Of a stretch of DNA of 41,392 bases, positions 17,580 to 26,764 are shown in pieces. Position 1 is the stretch's first letter; each line of letters begins with the position of its first letter. The notes beneath the pieces are model-generated. The model was not told the DNA's origin and made no database searches. It was given only the letters and a program-made list of their open reading frames with translations. This DNA comes from Chitinispirillaceae bacterium (GTDB lineage Bacteria; Fibrobacterota; Chitinivibrionia; Chitinivibrionales; Chitinispirillaceae). The position numbers were made by a program, and so were the translations under genes. The stretch is taken from positions 1-41,392 of the forward strand of contig JAFGNB010000248.1 of assembly GCA_016927235.1 (NCBI GenBank). Reading direction: 5' to 3'.

Positions 17580-20500
17580 TTATCGAAAATAGGTACATTT
17601 TCGGTTAAACTGTCGTAACGATTTGCCGCTGCTATCAATTATCTGTAACCGTACAATATAAATTCCCGAACCGATTGGATTACCATGCATGTCCACTCCG
17701 TTCCACGGCAGGTGGTGGGTTCCTTCGCACAACAGGTCGTTGATACGTTTCTTCCAGACCATTTCTCCGAAAGCATTGAATATTGAGACAGCTATCCGTT
17801 CCTGCACACCGAACGGTACGGAATAACGGATGTTCACTACCGCTCGCGAAGGATTCGGATAAACAGGATGGAGTGAGTAGGTTAACGGCAGGATGCTGGT
17901 GAAAAACCGGTGATGGAATGAAGGATCTCCGGCAATCAGCCATCGCGAACCGAAAGACCGTGGCGGTAACGTAATACTGCCGATGGAACCTGCATTACCG
18001 GTCTGCGGATCGTAGCATACTGCATGATAGCTCTCGGGAACGGCGCCTGCCTTTTCAATATGGAATGAAACGGTCCTCCCCGAATCGCTTTCGTTCTGTA
18101 CACGTACTTCCGTTACCAGTCCGTTCTTTGCTTCTTCACCGATGTAGTGTCCGAAGCGTTCTCCTGAAGTGCGGTTGAAGACACAGGCCCGTACCTTTGA
18201 AAAGGAGGGGGCAACCGGATGACCCATCTTTGTAATTCCCGGAGCATAGCCGCAATAAACCGGCGGCATCCGCATGCCGTTGTCGATTGTTGCGGCAATT
18301 ATGAAACTCCACAGGGCTTTTCCCCGTTGTTTGACGAGGCTGCGCATTTTTGACATTCCCGGCAGCGTGGGGGGGATCCTCAATGCTACCGCTTCCGGAT
18401 AAGGGTTATATAAACTGTAACCGCCTTTCGGCATGTAATCCAGTGTAAGAGAGCGATCGTCCTTGCCGGATAACACGGGCACAAAATAGGGTTCGGAAGA
18501 AAAAATACCGGTGGCGCTGTCTCGTTTCCACTTGTAAATATAGAGGGAATCGGCGTTGCCGCCGCTCGCTGAAAGAATGTCGTCGATTGAAACGCTGAAT
18601 CGGTACGGCATGCCGAAGTCGGTCCACTGCTCTTCCGGGAGAACTACGGTAAAGGTATCTTTTAACGAGAGCGTGTACGCCGTATCAAGATCAAACGGTT
18701 TATTGGAACGGGTTTTCAGCCATAGAAGTCTTCCCGGCTCCAAAGAGAAATGTGAACGTACTGTTGTATTGTCAGGGTCGAATTCAACCCATTTGACATT
18801 GTCCGAAGCGTTTTCTTCATAACTGATCCATCGATACAACCGGACGTATCGTCGGTCATATTTGTTGTCCTCCTCGTCCGCTACCTGTGTTACAAGGGCT
18901 TGCACATCCTTATTTTTCAGCTCTCCCGTTGCATACACCGGATTCCATTCCATTCCTTCGGTTGTCGTTTGATCCGAGTTGCGGCGCAGCACGCTTCGTG
19001 ACAGGTTGATGGTATCGACATGAACTCCGTCACTGATTATTACGCAGGCTCGCAATCCCGTTTCTGAACTTATCACCTGTAAGGTATCCGGTATGGTGAG
19101 GAAAATGCTGCTGCCACCGGTGTTCAGTTCTTCCTGTTGTCGGAGCGGCGGGATCTGGTCGCCCCTGCCGTAATAAAATTTCCACCTGACATTCGCAACA
19201 TTGTCCGCAATACGAATACTGTCGGTATGTGTCTCCGTACTGATAATAAATGCCGCAGTATCACCGTGGACGGTGATCTCTGTCGGTGCGGTATCAATCA
19301 TGGCAATCGAGGGGAGGCTCAGATCACCTGTTTTTATATACACCATGTCATGTTCCGTATCGACGACGGTTTCGTGATGTACCGTTATTATGCCGGCGCT
19401 GTCTCTGTATATACGGACATCATCAATAAAATAACCGGTGGGAACCGAATCGATACGGATGCCGATATAAAAAGGAAGTATCGGTTCTGCTTTCCTGAAA
19501 AAGAACGGGGTCCCTACAACGATCATTCCGACCGGGACGGTGTCGATGGTCATAACTTCAAGGGTATCGGTGGTGAGCACATTTTCGGAAAAGGCGCTGT
19601 CTTTCCAGAGAATAACGGAACCGTTGAAAGCGGTAACTGTGTCACGTACCGATGTAGTGTCAAAGAAGGTAATGATCTGCCTGTATGGTGAACCGACGCG
19701 AACGGTGTCGCGCGAATCCTCGGTCGGTTCAAGCCAGGATGCTTCTCCCATTCGTAACCATAGCGAAATATAGTAGAGTGTGTCGAAAAGAAGCGGCTCC
19801 CTTAAAAGAACGGTAGTATCGGTACATTCGCGGAGAATGGTTACCGGTTGAATGGTGGTTGCCGTGGGTGGGAATCGATCGAACCCATAGGTTATCCCGA
19901 CGGCAGGATCCTTTAGAGCCTGAAGTGAATCCATGCACCAGCGTATGCGAATAACACCTGCAGCGGAATCAAAAAAGAGGGTATCGATATCGATTGTATT
20001 TTCGACAGCGGTGATTTCACAAAGTACAACCGTTGTGCCGTTTGCCTTATAAAAAGAAGCGTCCATTCCGTAATTCCAGAAACACGCGCTCATCAACCCG
20101 AAAAGCGTATCGGTATCGGGGAGAGAAAGGGTATCGATAAGCTGTTCACCGGTAAATACCGACCGGGGGTAGGTGATAAGCAATGTACCGTCTTCCGCGG
20201 ACTCCGGAACTGACTGCGGTTTGACCCATATCCCCACTGAATCACAGACGGGGAAAGGCGGCAGGGTATCTATCTTGTCAATATTCTGCAGCATGATTTC
20301 CACGTCGGTACCGGAAAGAAATCGTGCGGTAATCCGAACGGGATTCCGTCCTTCCTCGAAGGCGAACACCGAATCGCTCTTGACAAGAGTGTCGGCGCCG
20401 CCTGGGCCGGCAACCGCAAGGGTAACGGTATACAGACCGGAAGTACTGTAGACATGGGTCGGGTTCAGTTCCGTTGATGAACTGCCGTCGCCGAAAAGCC

Positions 20501-23480
20501 ATAGCCGGGAAGTGATCGCTCCCGTCGAAGAATCGGCAAAACCGACATCGAGAGGGGTGAGGCCGCTTTGGGGTGAAAAGGTAAAACCGGCGACCGGGGG
20601 ATGGTGCATGACAACAAGATGCACCGTGTCTGAAATCGCTTCTCCGGCCCGGTTGCTGACGACGCAATAATAGAATCCGCTGTCGGCGAACTCGGTAGCG
20701 GCGATGATGAGCGAGTCTGACGAGGCTCCGTCGATAAGCGAATCGGCTTCAGGCCGGACGTTATACCATTGGTAAATAAGGGTATCGGAACCGCCGGCAT
20801 CCACCCACAGGCGCGCACTGGTTCCTTCAAGGACGGAGTCTTCGTTCGGAGACTGATCGTTAATCGCGGGCGGAAAAAGAATCGTCAAATACGCCCGTCG
20901 GGACGTATCGCTGCCGTAATCATCCGTCACAATACAGCGGTATCCGCCGGTGTCGGCGACGGTAACGGAGGTGAGCGATAGGTCGGTGCCGCTGCCGACG
21001 ATTTCAGATGACCCGTTTATCCATTGGTACGATAGCGTTCCTTCCCCGGAAGCGACAACCGAAAAAACAGCATCCTCGCCTTCGATGACGGCGGTATCTT
21101 TCGGTTCCTGCTTAATCAGCGCCGTCGAAGCAACAAGCGTGACCGTCCCGTCACCGGCGACAATCGAATAATCGAGTCCTTCGGGTGCAGAGACAATCTC
21201 AAGAGTGTCATTCGTCAGATCGCCGCTGTAGGTAAACAGAAGATACGGGCCCGAGGTAAAGCCGCTTATCGGAACAACGGTAAGACTTCCGTCCAAAACC
21301 AGATCGCCGGAAACCGCGACCGTGTCGCTGTGTGCACCCAGTTCAAAAATTGAATTCGCCACGGACTCAACGTCAAGAGCGCCGGTATTCAATTTGCCGG
21401 CCCCGGAATATCCGGGGGAGAGTGTTCCACTGACCGCTACCGGTCCCAGGCAGGCGCCGTTACCGGCCAGTGTTGCAGCTGCATATACGGTAACTCGGCT
21501 CTCCGAAGCTATCGACCCATTGACAATCAACGTGCCGTTCAAGAGGTCGGTTGTACCGGTATAGGTATGATCGGCGGTAAAGAGCCATGTATTATCGGCT
21601 CCCGATGTAACCACGCTCGTTGCACCCCCGGAGCCGTCACCGATTTCCGGTGAAAAGGTGTTTGCCCCTCCACGGTAATCGCCGCCGAATTCAATCGATC
21701 GGTCACCGGAGCCGGAAAAAGATATCGAACCGGTATTGGAAAAATTCATCGCCCCGTTTCCGCTGCTGTAAACAAACGAGGAGGTCGTACCAAGGGTGAA
21801 GAGACGGTCGGTGCTCGCTCCGCTCCCGGTATAGCGCAACTGACCTCCGTCAAGAACAAGATTGGACGCGCTGCTTGATGCCGCACCGATGGCGCTGTTC
21901 GATCCGCCATTGGCCAGAGTTGAGACATTGCAGCGGAGATATGCTCCGAGTGTCGTTACCCCGGTGTAGGTATTGGCGCCGCTCAGGGTGAGCGTGCTCA
22001 GCGACGTTCCCACCCCCGTTACGTGCAATCCTCCCGTCCCGGCAATTACAGCGCTTATGGAGGCGGTTTTTCCGGAAGCGAGGGTAATGCCCGATTTCTT
22101 TCCAAGATTGACCGTGCCGCCGCTCAGCGTGTATCCGCTATTGCCGAAATAGATGCTGTCGACGTTTTGTGTGCCGTTGACGGTGATGGTATAAGTGCCG
22201 TCCGATCCCGCGAAGGTGGCTCTGTTTCCGATTCCGGCCCAGGCGACAAGGGTCGTGCCGTCAGTCGTCCAGAAATCATCGTCACCCCAGGTGCCGTCAT
22301 CCGGTTGAATACCGGCACTGTTATCGGTGTCCCAGGTATACGTTAAAGGATACACAACAAGCGTCTGTGCAGTCCTCTGGTTTTCATAACAGAGTTTGAT
22401 CCAGTGAGCGCTTCGAACGCTGTTTTCCAAACGAAATTCGTCGATAGTCCCATGAAAGTATCTGGGGCCGCCCTCTTGAATATTCTGGCCGTCATAATAG
22501 CTGCGTCCGATTTCATCATTATCATCTCCGGTCAATGTGTGACTCGTGTTGATCGACGCCTCAGCCCTGCCGTTTAAATAGATTGCGCTGGTGTTGTTCC
22601 CCCATGTCCAGGTGACATAATACCATACTCCGGCCAAATAGGTGCCGGTGGTATTCGATAAATAGGTGCCGCCCGTCTCGTTTTCGATTTTTGTCTGCAG
22701 TTCTCCCGTGATGCCGTCGGCACCGCCGGAGAAGTCATTTCCCTTAAGACTCAGGGTCACGTTTAAATTTTCGCCGGTACATTTTCCATAAATACCTTGT
22801 GTGGTCTCAGTGGAAGAATTAAAGGTGTTTCGTGGACGGAACCAGCAGGAGATCGAGCCGCTTGGACGGTCTTCGATATCGCCCGGTTGGAAAAAGTGTG
22901 AAGATCCGTCAAACGCCCGGGCACGACCGATAATACCGCTTGCCGTGTCGACTGAGGTATCATAGACAGCATTATTCCCATTGCTCGAAGCATCATTGAC
23001 ATTTCCACTGAGATGGTAAATGCCTAAAAAACCATTGGCCCTATTGAAAACAATACCACTATTCGAGCTGTCTTTGGCGTTGCCGTTTCCCCACAACATT
23101 ACAATCTCCTGCAAGGGAGTAGTGCCGAACACGGTATCGATCAGAACCCAGATGTGCGCGGTATCGTTATTATTTGAATGGTCTTTCCACCGTTCGATTG
23201 CGTAGGAGAGATGAGTGCCGTCGGTTTTTGCGAAGCGGATATCCGCACCGCCGGGAAGCGTCTGCGGGAAGAAGTCGAAATTTTTTTTTGTCAACCTTAT
23301 CAACAGGGGAAAACCGGTGACGTTGCCGGAAACATCCGCTCCGGTAGCGGATGTATTAAGGTAGATGGAAGACGAACAGGGCCAGTCGGCGTAGTCATCA
23401 TCCGCAGTCGCGGAGATTGCCGCTAGTGCAATGAGAAAAGCGGCATATCCATTCCGGATCGGCAGGGCATTTCTTTTCAT
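17580..23480 (-). CDS. Giant modular surface protein: DUF2341, LamG, autotransporter-type repeats, Ig, PKD, sorting tail
   Basis: The start at 23480 (MKRNALPIRNGYAAFLIALAAISATA) gives a good signal peptide and has GGATGA upstream; 23492 or a GTG at 23567 are alternatives. In order (numbered from 23567, subtract 29): DUF2341 (about 65-175), LamG (180-410), autotransporter-associated beta-strand repeats (about 485-560 and 650-740, GANTYTGVTTL and DHTYTGTTDLLNGTL), two Ig-like domains (815-895, 897-985, YRCIVTDDYGSDTS and YYCVVSNRAGEA), PKD (990-1065, WLFGDGSSS), a long region of repeated beta segments (1070-1850) and a classic type IX-like tail (VYPNPSRAVVNIRYSVP, GSGIYIVRLQI). It is probably a cell-surface adhesin or glycan binder. 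No autotransporter barrel is present. The beta-strand-repeat part matches the partial gene at 39861 in inverted orientation. Confidence 0.82.
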   Translation of the reverse strand: MKRNALPIRNGYAAFLIALAAISATADDDYADWPCSSSIYLNTSATGADVSGNVTGFPLLIRLTKKNFDFFPQTLPGGADIRFAKTDGTHLSYAIERWKDHSNNNDTAHIWVLIDTVFGTTPLQEIVMLWGNGNAKDSSNSGIVFNRANGFLGIYHLSGNVNDASSNGNNAVYDTSVDTASGIIGRARAFDGSSHFFQPGDIEDRPSGSISCWFRPRNTFNSSTETTQGIYGKCTGENLNVTLSLKGNDFSGGADGITGELQTKIENETGGTYLSNTTGTYLAGVWYYVTWTWGNNTSAIYLNGRAEASINTSHTLTGDDNDEIGRSYYDGQNIQEGGPRYFHGTIDEFRLENSVRSAHWIKLCYENQRTAQTLVVYPLTYTWDTDNSAGIQPDDGTWGDDDFWTTDGTTLVAWAGIGNRATFAGSDGTYTITVNGTQNVDSIYFGNSGYTLSGGTVNLGKKSGITLASGKTASISAVIAGTGGLHVTGVGTSLSTLTLSGANTYTGVTTLGAYLRCNVSTLANGGSNSAIGAASSSASNLVLDGGQLRYTGSGASTDRLFTLGTTSSFVYSSGNGAMNFSNTGSISFSGSGDRSIEFGGDYRGGANTFSPEIGDGSGGATSVVTSGADNTWLFTADHTYTGTTDLLNGTLIVNGSIASESRVTVYAAATLAGNGACLGPVAVSGTLSPGYSGAGKLNTGALDVESVANSIFELGAHSDTVAVSGDLVLDGSLTVVPISGFTSGPYLLFTYSGDLTNDTLEIVSAPEGLDYSIVAGDGTVTLVASTALIKQEPKDTAVIEGEDAVFSVVASGEGTLSYQWINGSSEIVGSGTDLSLTSVTVADTGGYRCIVTDDYGSDTSRRAYLTILFPPAINDQSPNEDSVLEGTSARLWVDAGGSDTLIYQWYNVRPEADSLIDGASSDSLIIAATEFADSGFYYCVVSNRAGEAISDTVHLVVMHHPPVAGFTFSPQSGLTPLDVGFADSSTGAITSRLWLFGDGSSSTELNPTHVYSTSGLYTVTLAVAGPGGADTLVKSDSVFAFEEGRNPVRITARFLSGTDVEIMLQNIDKIDTLPPFPVCDSVGIWVKPQSVPESAEDGTLLITYPRSVFTGEQLIDTLSLPDTDTLFGLMSACFWNYGMDASFYKANGTTVVLCEITAVENTIDIDTLFFDSAAGVIRIRWCMDSLQALKDPAVGITYGFDRFPPTATTIQPVTILRECTDTTVLLREPLLFDTLYYISLWLRMGEASWLEPTEDSRDTVRVGSPYRQIITFFDTTSVRDTVTAFNGSVILWKDSAFSENVLTTDTLEVMTIDTVPVGMIVVGTPFFFRKAEPILPFYIGIRIDSVPTGYFIDDVRIYRDSAGIITVHHETVVDTEHDMVYIKTGDLSLPSIAMIDTAPTEITVHGDTAAFIISTETHTDSIRIADNVANVRWKFYYGRGDQIPPLRQQEELNTGGSSIFLTIPDTLQVISSETGLRACVIISDGVHVDTINLSRSVLRRNSDQTTTEGMEWNPVYATGELKNKDVQALVTQVADEEDNKYDRRYVRLYRWISYEENASDNVKWVEFDPDNTTVRSHFSLEPGRLLWLKTRSNKPFDLDTAYTLSLKDTFTVVLPEEQWTDFGMPYRFSVSIDDILSASGGNADSLYIYKWKRDSATGIFSSEPYFVPVLSGKDDRSLTLDYMPKGGYSLYNPYPEAVALRIPPTLPGMSKMRSLVKQRGKALWSFIIAATIDNGMRMPPVYCGYAPGITKMGHPVAPSFSKVRACVFNRTSGERFGHYIGEEAKNGLVTEVRVQNESDSGRTVSFHIEKAGAVPESYHAVCYDPQTGNAGSIGSITLPPRSFGSRWLIAGDPSFHHRFFTSILPLTYSLHPVYPNPSRAVVNIRYSVPFGVQERIAVSIFNAFGEMVWKKRINDLLCEGTHHLPWNGVDMHGNPIGSGIYIVRLQIIDSSGKSLRQFNRKCTYFR
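21757..22340 (-). repeat. Inverted repeat copy A (inside the giant surface protein)
   Basis: Read on the minus strand, this segment aligns with 40800-41392 on the plus strand, from the TYTWD-coding end through the beta-strand repeats to CAGCAGCGGAAA. Identity is about nine bases in ten by eye over the inner 490 bases (21757-22247) and lower in the outer 90. The match is cut only by the window end, so it may extend further into the gene. Confidence 0.85.
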
Positions 23481-23655
23481 TATGCTGTTCATCCGATTTA
23501 AAAAAGTCGCTCGGGTTTTACATGGTAACCGGTCCATGGTAAACGACAGAGTATCACGCCATGACACCAGGGCGATATGGTCGTTATTCTCGCCCTATCG
23601 GTATGAGGGTTGAGTGCGGGTTTTAAATGTCTGAAATGCAGTATAAAAACACTTA

Positions 23656-23696
23656 CGGTTTCGTTTCTTTCCCCCCAGAAACCCCCTTAGAAACCG
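23656..23696 (-). terminator. Nested inverted repeat between hflC and the giant surface protein
   Basis: CGGTTTC (23656-23662) pairs with GAAACCG (23690-23696), and an inner GTTTCT pairs with AGAAAC. The hairpin lies about 100 bases downstream of the hflC stop on the minus strand. The bases after it are only moderately T-rich, so terminator function for the hflKC transcript is a guess. Confidence 0.3.
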
Positions 23697-23793
23697 AAAT
23701 ATGTCATAACCCAAATTTTGTTAATTCAATATACTTTATTGTACACCTTGAACGATACTCTTCCTCCATTTTTTTGCACACAACGCCGCGGCC

Positions 23794-24747
23794 TTACCTT
23801 CCCTGAAGCTTCTGCAGATACTCGAAAAAGTCGCTTTTCGTCGACAGAATCAGCCAGTCTTTTTCGGAGAGGGTGGTTTGATAGGTCTCCATGGTTTTTA
23901 AAAAGCGGTAGAACTCACGCGTATCGGAATTTCGATTATATGCTTCGGCGTAAATCGCGGTCGCTTCCGAATCCGCTTTTCCGATGATCTCCTGGGCGGT
24001 TTTGTAAGCTTCGGATTGAATGCTTTTCAGTTCCCGCTCCTTGTCGCCGAGGATTTTTGAGGCCTCACCCTCGCCTTCCGAGCGGTATTTTTCGGCGATC
24101 CGCTTCCGTTCACTGACCATCCGCTCGAAAATTTTATTTTGTACCTCATCGACGTAGTTGATCCGCTTGAAACGCAGGTCGAGCAGTTCGATACCCAGTT
24201 CCTTGATCCGTGGAGCGGCAACCTCAAGTATTGAACGGGTGATTTTTTCACGACCGTAGGTAATCGGCGCCAGTCCGCTGGTGTCGTCCACGGCACCTGC
24301 CTCCTCATCGGTAAGGGAGGTGCGGTTGGTCGACCGGATCAGCTCGACGAGGTCGTGTTTCGCGATGGCATTGCGGGTCTCGCCGTCGAGAATGTCGTCA
24401 AGCCTCGACTGAGCTCCCCGTTCGTCATGCACGCGCTGGAAAAAGAGAAGCGGATCGGTGATGCGCCAGCGGGCATACATATCAACCCAGATAAACCGCT
24501 TGTCTTTGGTAGGCACCTGATTGGGGGAACCGTCCCATTCAAGAAAGCGCTTGTCAAAAAAGTGGGCACGCTGAATAACGGGAACCTTGAAATGGACGCC
24601 CGGCCGGGAGATCGTTGTCCTGACCGGTTTGCCGAACTGAGTGATGATGGCTTGATGCGGCTCATCAACGATAAAAAACGAATTGGTAAAAAGCACAACG
24701 GCAATCAGCGCAAGAATGCTCAAAAGAAATGTCGCGACTCTATTCAT
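23794..24747 (-). CDS. hflC: HflC, membrane SPFH/prohibitin-family regulator of FtsH
   Basis: The 317-residue protein has one N-terminal membrane segment (about 5-25) and an SPFH/band-7 domain (VDEPHQAIITQFGKPVRTTISRPGVHFKVP, about 27-200) followed by the charged coiled-coil region (RMVSERKRIAEKYRSEGEGEASKI) and the HflC end (FYRFLKTMETYQTTLSEKDWLILSTKSDFF). With HflK it forms a periplasm-facing cage that modulates the FtsH membrane protease (known for E. coli). The length is close to the E. coli protein. Its start overlaps the end of hflK by 8 bp, so the pair is co-translated. Confidence 0.93.
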   Translation of the reverse strand: MNRVATFLLSILALIAVVLFTNSFFIVDEPHQAIITQFGKPVRTTISRPGVHFKVPVIQRAHFFDKRFLEWDGSPNQVPTKDKRFIWVDMYARWRITDPLLFFQRVHDERGAQSRLDDILDGETRNAIAKHDLVELIRSTNRTSLTDEEAGAVDDTSGLAPITYGREKITRSILEVAAPRIKELGIELLDLRFKRINYVDEVQNKIFERMVSERKRIAEKYRSEGEGEASKILGDKERELKSIQSEAYKTAQEIIGKADSEATAIYAEAYNRNSDTREFYRFLKTMETYQTTLSEKDWLILSTKSDFFEYLQKLQGR

Positions 24748-25726
24748 TTTTTATGCCCTCCTTGCTCAGATTGAAAAGCGGCAGAATACCCGAGGCCTTT
24801 TCGTCGGTGATTAGTTTTTTCCCCACTTTCTGGAGAACATCATTCATCGTCTCCAGATAAATGCGCTGCCGGGTTACCTCTTTCGCTTTTGAATACTCTC
24901 CGTATATCGCGTTAAACTTTGCCGCTTCACCTTTGGCATTGTTGACGCGCTGAAGCGCATATCCGTTAGCCTCCTCAATGGTTCGCTGCGCATCTCCCCG
25001 CGCCTTCGGAATGATCTTGTTGTATTCCGACCGGGCCTGATTGATCAGTTTCTCGCGCTCCTGCTGCGCTTCGTTGACTTCGTTGAACGCCGGTTTCACC
25101 TGTTCGGGAGGATTGACGTCCTGCAGCACCACCTGCTCGACCTTGACCCCCATTTCATACTGATCGGCAAGCGACTGCAGCATGCTCGAAGCGGTGGCGG
25201 CGACCTCCTGGCGACCGACCGTGAGCACCTCATTGACCGTCCGGTCGCCGACGATCTCGCGCATGATCGCCTCGTTGATGTCCCTGAATGTCTGGACGGT
25301 GTTCCTCACGCGGAAGAGAAATTTAAACGGGTCGCTGATGCGATACTGTACGATCCACTCGACATCCGCCGCATTGAGATCTCCGGTAAGCATCAGCGAC
25401 TCCTCGAGGAAATTCGTGGAGGAATACTCGGAGCGTACATCGCCTTTCTCGGTACGGAAACCGAATTCCAGCTTCAGCTGCCGCTCAACCGGAACCTTAT
25501 AGACTTTTTCGATTCCCAGGGGAATCTTGAGATTCAAGCCGGGATTAACGGTGCGGACGTATTTTCCGAACCGTAAAACGACCCCCACTTCCTCAGGCTC
25601 GATGGTGAAAAAAGCGGAAACAAGCAGGATTAGGGCTGCTATTGCCACTGCGATCCATTTCAAAATCCGCGGCGAGACGTTCTTTGGAACGATCTGTTCA
25701 AATTGAGTGCGCGCGTTTCCCTGCAT
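24740..25726 (-). CDS. hflK: HflK, membrane SPFH/prohibitin-family partner of HflC
   Basis: The 328-residue protein has a membrane segment at about 24-45, then the SPFH domain (IEPEEVGVVLRFGKYVRTVNPGLNLKIPLG) and a coiled coil rich in Ala, Glu and Arg (KIIPKARGDAQRTIEEANGY). HflK and HflC assemble around FtsH in the inner membrane and influence membrane-protein quality control (family knowledge). It lacks the long Gly-rich N-terminus of the E. coli protein, as is common elsewhere. A near-perfect Shine-Dalgarno (AAGGAGGTGCC) precedes the ATG. It lies 88 bp downstream of hisG in the same direction. Confidence 0.93.
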   Translation of the reverse strand: MQGNARTQFEQIVPKNVSPRILKWIAVAIAALILLVSAFFTIEPEEVGVVLRFGKYVRTVNPGLNLKIPLGIEKVYKVPVERQLKLEFGFRTEKGDVRSEYSSTNFLEESLMLTGDLNAADVEWIVQYRISDPFKFLFRVRNTVQTFRDINEAIMREIVGDRTVNEVLTVGRQEVAATASSMLQSLADQYEMGVKVEQVVLQDVNPPEQVKPAFNEVNEAQQEREKLINQARSEYNKIIPKARGDAQRTIEEANGYALQRVNNAKGEAAKFNAIYGEYSKAKEVTRQRIYLETMNDVLQKVGKKLITDEKASGILPLFNLSKEGIKNE

Positions 25727-25814
25727 GGCACCTCCTTATGGAAAAGGGGTGAAATGAATATGAATGAAAAAAATAACCTTTGGGAAGATAGACCGCCCAC
25801 ATTAAATTCCGGGT

Positions 25815-26684
25815 TTATGGAATCACTTTACTTATCGGATATTCGACGATTCCCGAGGCTCCCGCCCGCTTCAGACGGGGAATGATATGCTTTGTCTCAT
25901 GAAACGGAAGTATCGTCTCGACGGCGTACCACCCTTGTTCGTAAAGATGGGAGATCGTCGGATTATGCAGTGCGGGGAGGACCTTTATCACCGCCGCCAG
26001 GCGGGCCTCCTGAACATTGCACTTGAGCCCCACATAGTGTTCCGCATCGAGCGTGCCCTGCAGAAGCATCGTCATATTCTCCAGCTTGTCGTGTTTGTTT
26101 TTCTGTTTCCAGACCTCACGGTTTGCAATCATTACCGTGGAGGTCTCCATAACGGTATCGATTATGCGGAGACGGTTGGCATGCATCGACGAGCCGGTTT
26201 CGGCGATGTCGACGATCGCATCCGCCAGACGGGGCGGCTTGACCTCAGTGGCGCCCCAGGAGAATTCGACCTCCACGGGGATGCGCAATCGTCTGAAATA
26301 TCGTTTGGTGGTCGCAACCAGTTCCGTGGCGATACGCCCGCCGATAAGATCGCGCGGCTTTCCGAATTTCGAATCTTCAGGAACCGCAAGCACCCATCGG
26401 CATTTCTTTCGGGTGCTTTTACTGTACTGCAACTCCGTGACTTCGACGATTTTCGCGCTGTTTTCTTCCACCCAGTCCTGACCGGTGATGCCCGCATCCA
26501 GCACGCCGTGTTCAACATAGCGCGGGATCTCCTGAGGCCGCATGACCACCAGATCGAGTTCCGGATCATCACAGGCAGGATAGTATGACCGCTCGTTTTT
26601 GCGGATATGAATCCCGGCTTTACGAAACAGTTCAATGGTGGAAGCCTCAAGGCTTCCCTTCGGCAGTCCGAATGAGAGTTTCAT
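25815..26684 (-). CDS. hisG: ATP phosphoribosyltransferase, long form (HisG)
   Basis: It catalyses the first step of histidine synthesis, joining ATP and PRPP. The 289-residue length and a C-terminal ACT-like regulatory domain (about 212-287, YVGLKCNVQEARLAAVIKVLPALHNPTIS) identify the long, histidine-feedback-inhibited form that needs no HisZ. The catalytic part starts LSFGLPKGSLEAST and contains the PRPP loop (DIAETGSSMHANRL, about 163-176). No other his genes are nearby, so the pathway is scattered or continues elsewhere. GAGGGTG lies ten bases before the ATG. Confidence 0.94.
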   Translation of the reverse strand: MKLSFGLPKGSLEASTIELFRKAGIHIRKNERSYYPACDDPELDLVVMRPQEIPRYVEHGVLDAGITGQDWVEENSAKIVEVTELQYSKSTRKKCRWVLAVPEDSKFGKPRDLIGGRIATELVATTKRYFRRLRIPVEVEFSWGATEVKPPRLADAIVDIAETGSSMHANRLRIIDTVMETSTVMIANREVWKQKNKHDKLENMTMLLQGTLDAEHYVGLKCNVQEARLAAVIKVLPALHNPTISHLYEQGWYAVETILPFHETKHIIPRLKRAGASGIVEYPISKVIP

Positions 26685-26764
26685 GGTGTTGCGGCACCCT
26701 CTATCGCTTAATGACAGGTTTAAGTATCATACATAAAAATAAATAAATAGTCGTCATCTAGCCG

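Noticed and set aside
23521-23545. Direct CATGGTAA repeats with GGTAACC and CCATGG palindromes upstream of the giant surface protein
   Set aside because: They are too short and close to chance expectation to call an operator.
25887-26588. 233-residue plus-strand open frame
   Set aside because: It is antisense to hisG, which has clear catalytic motifs.
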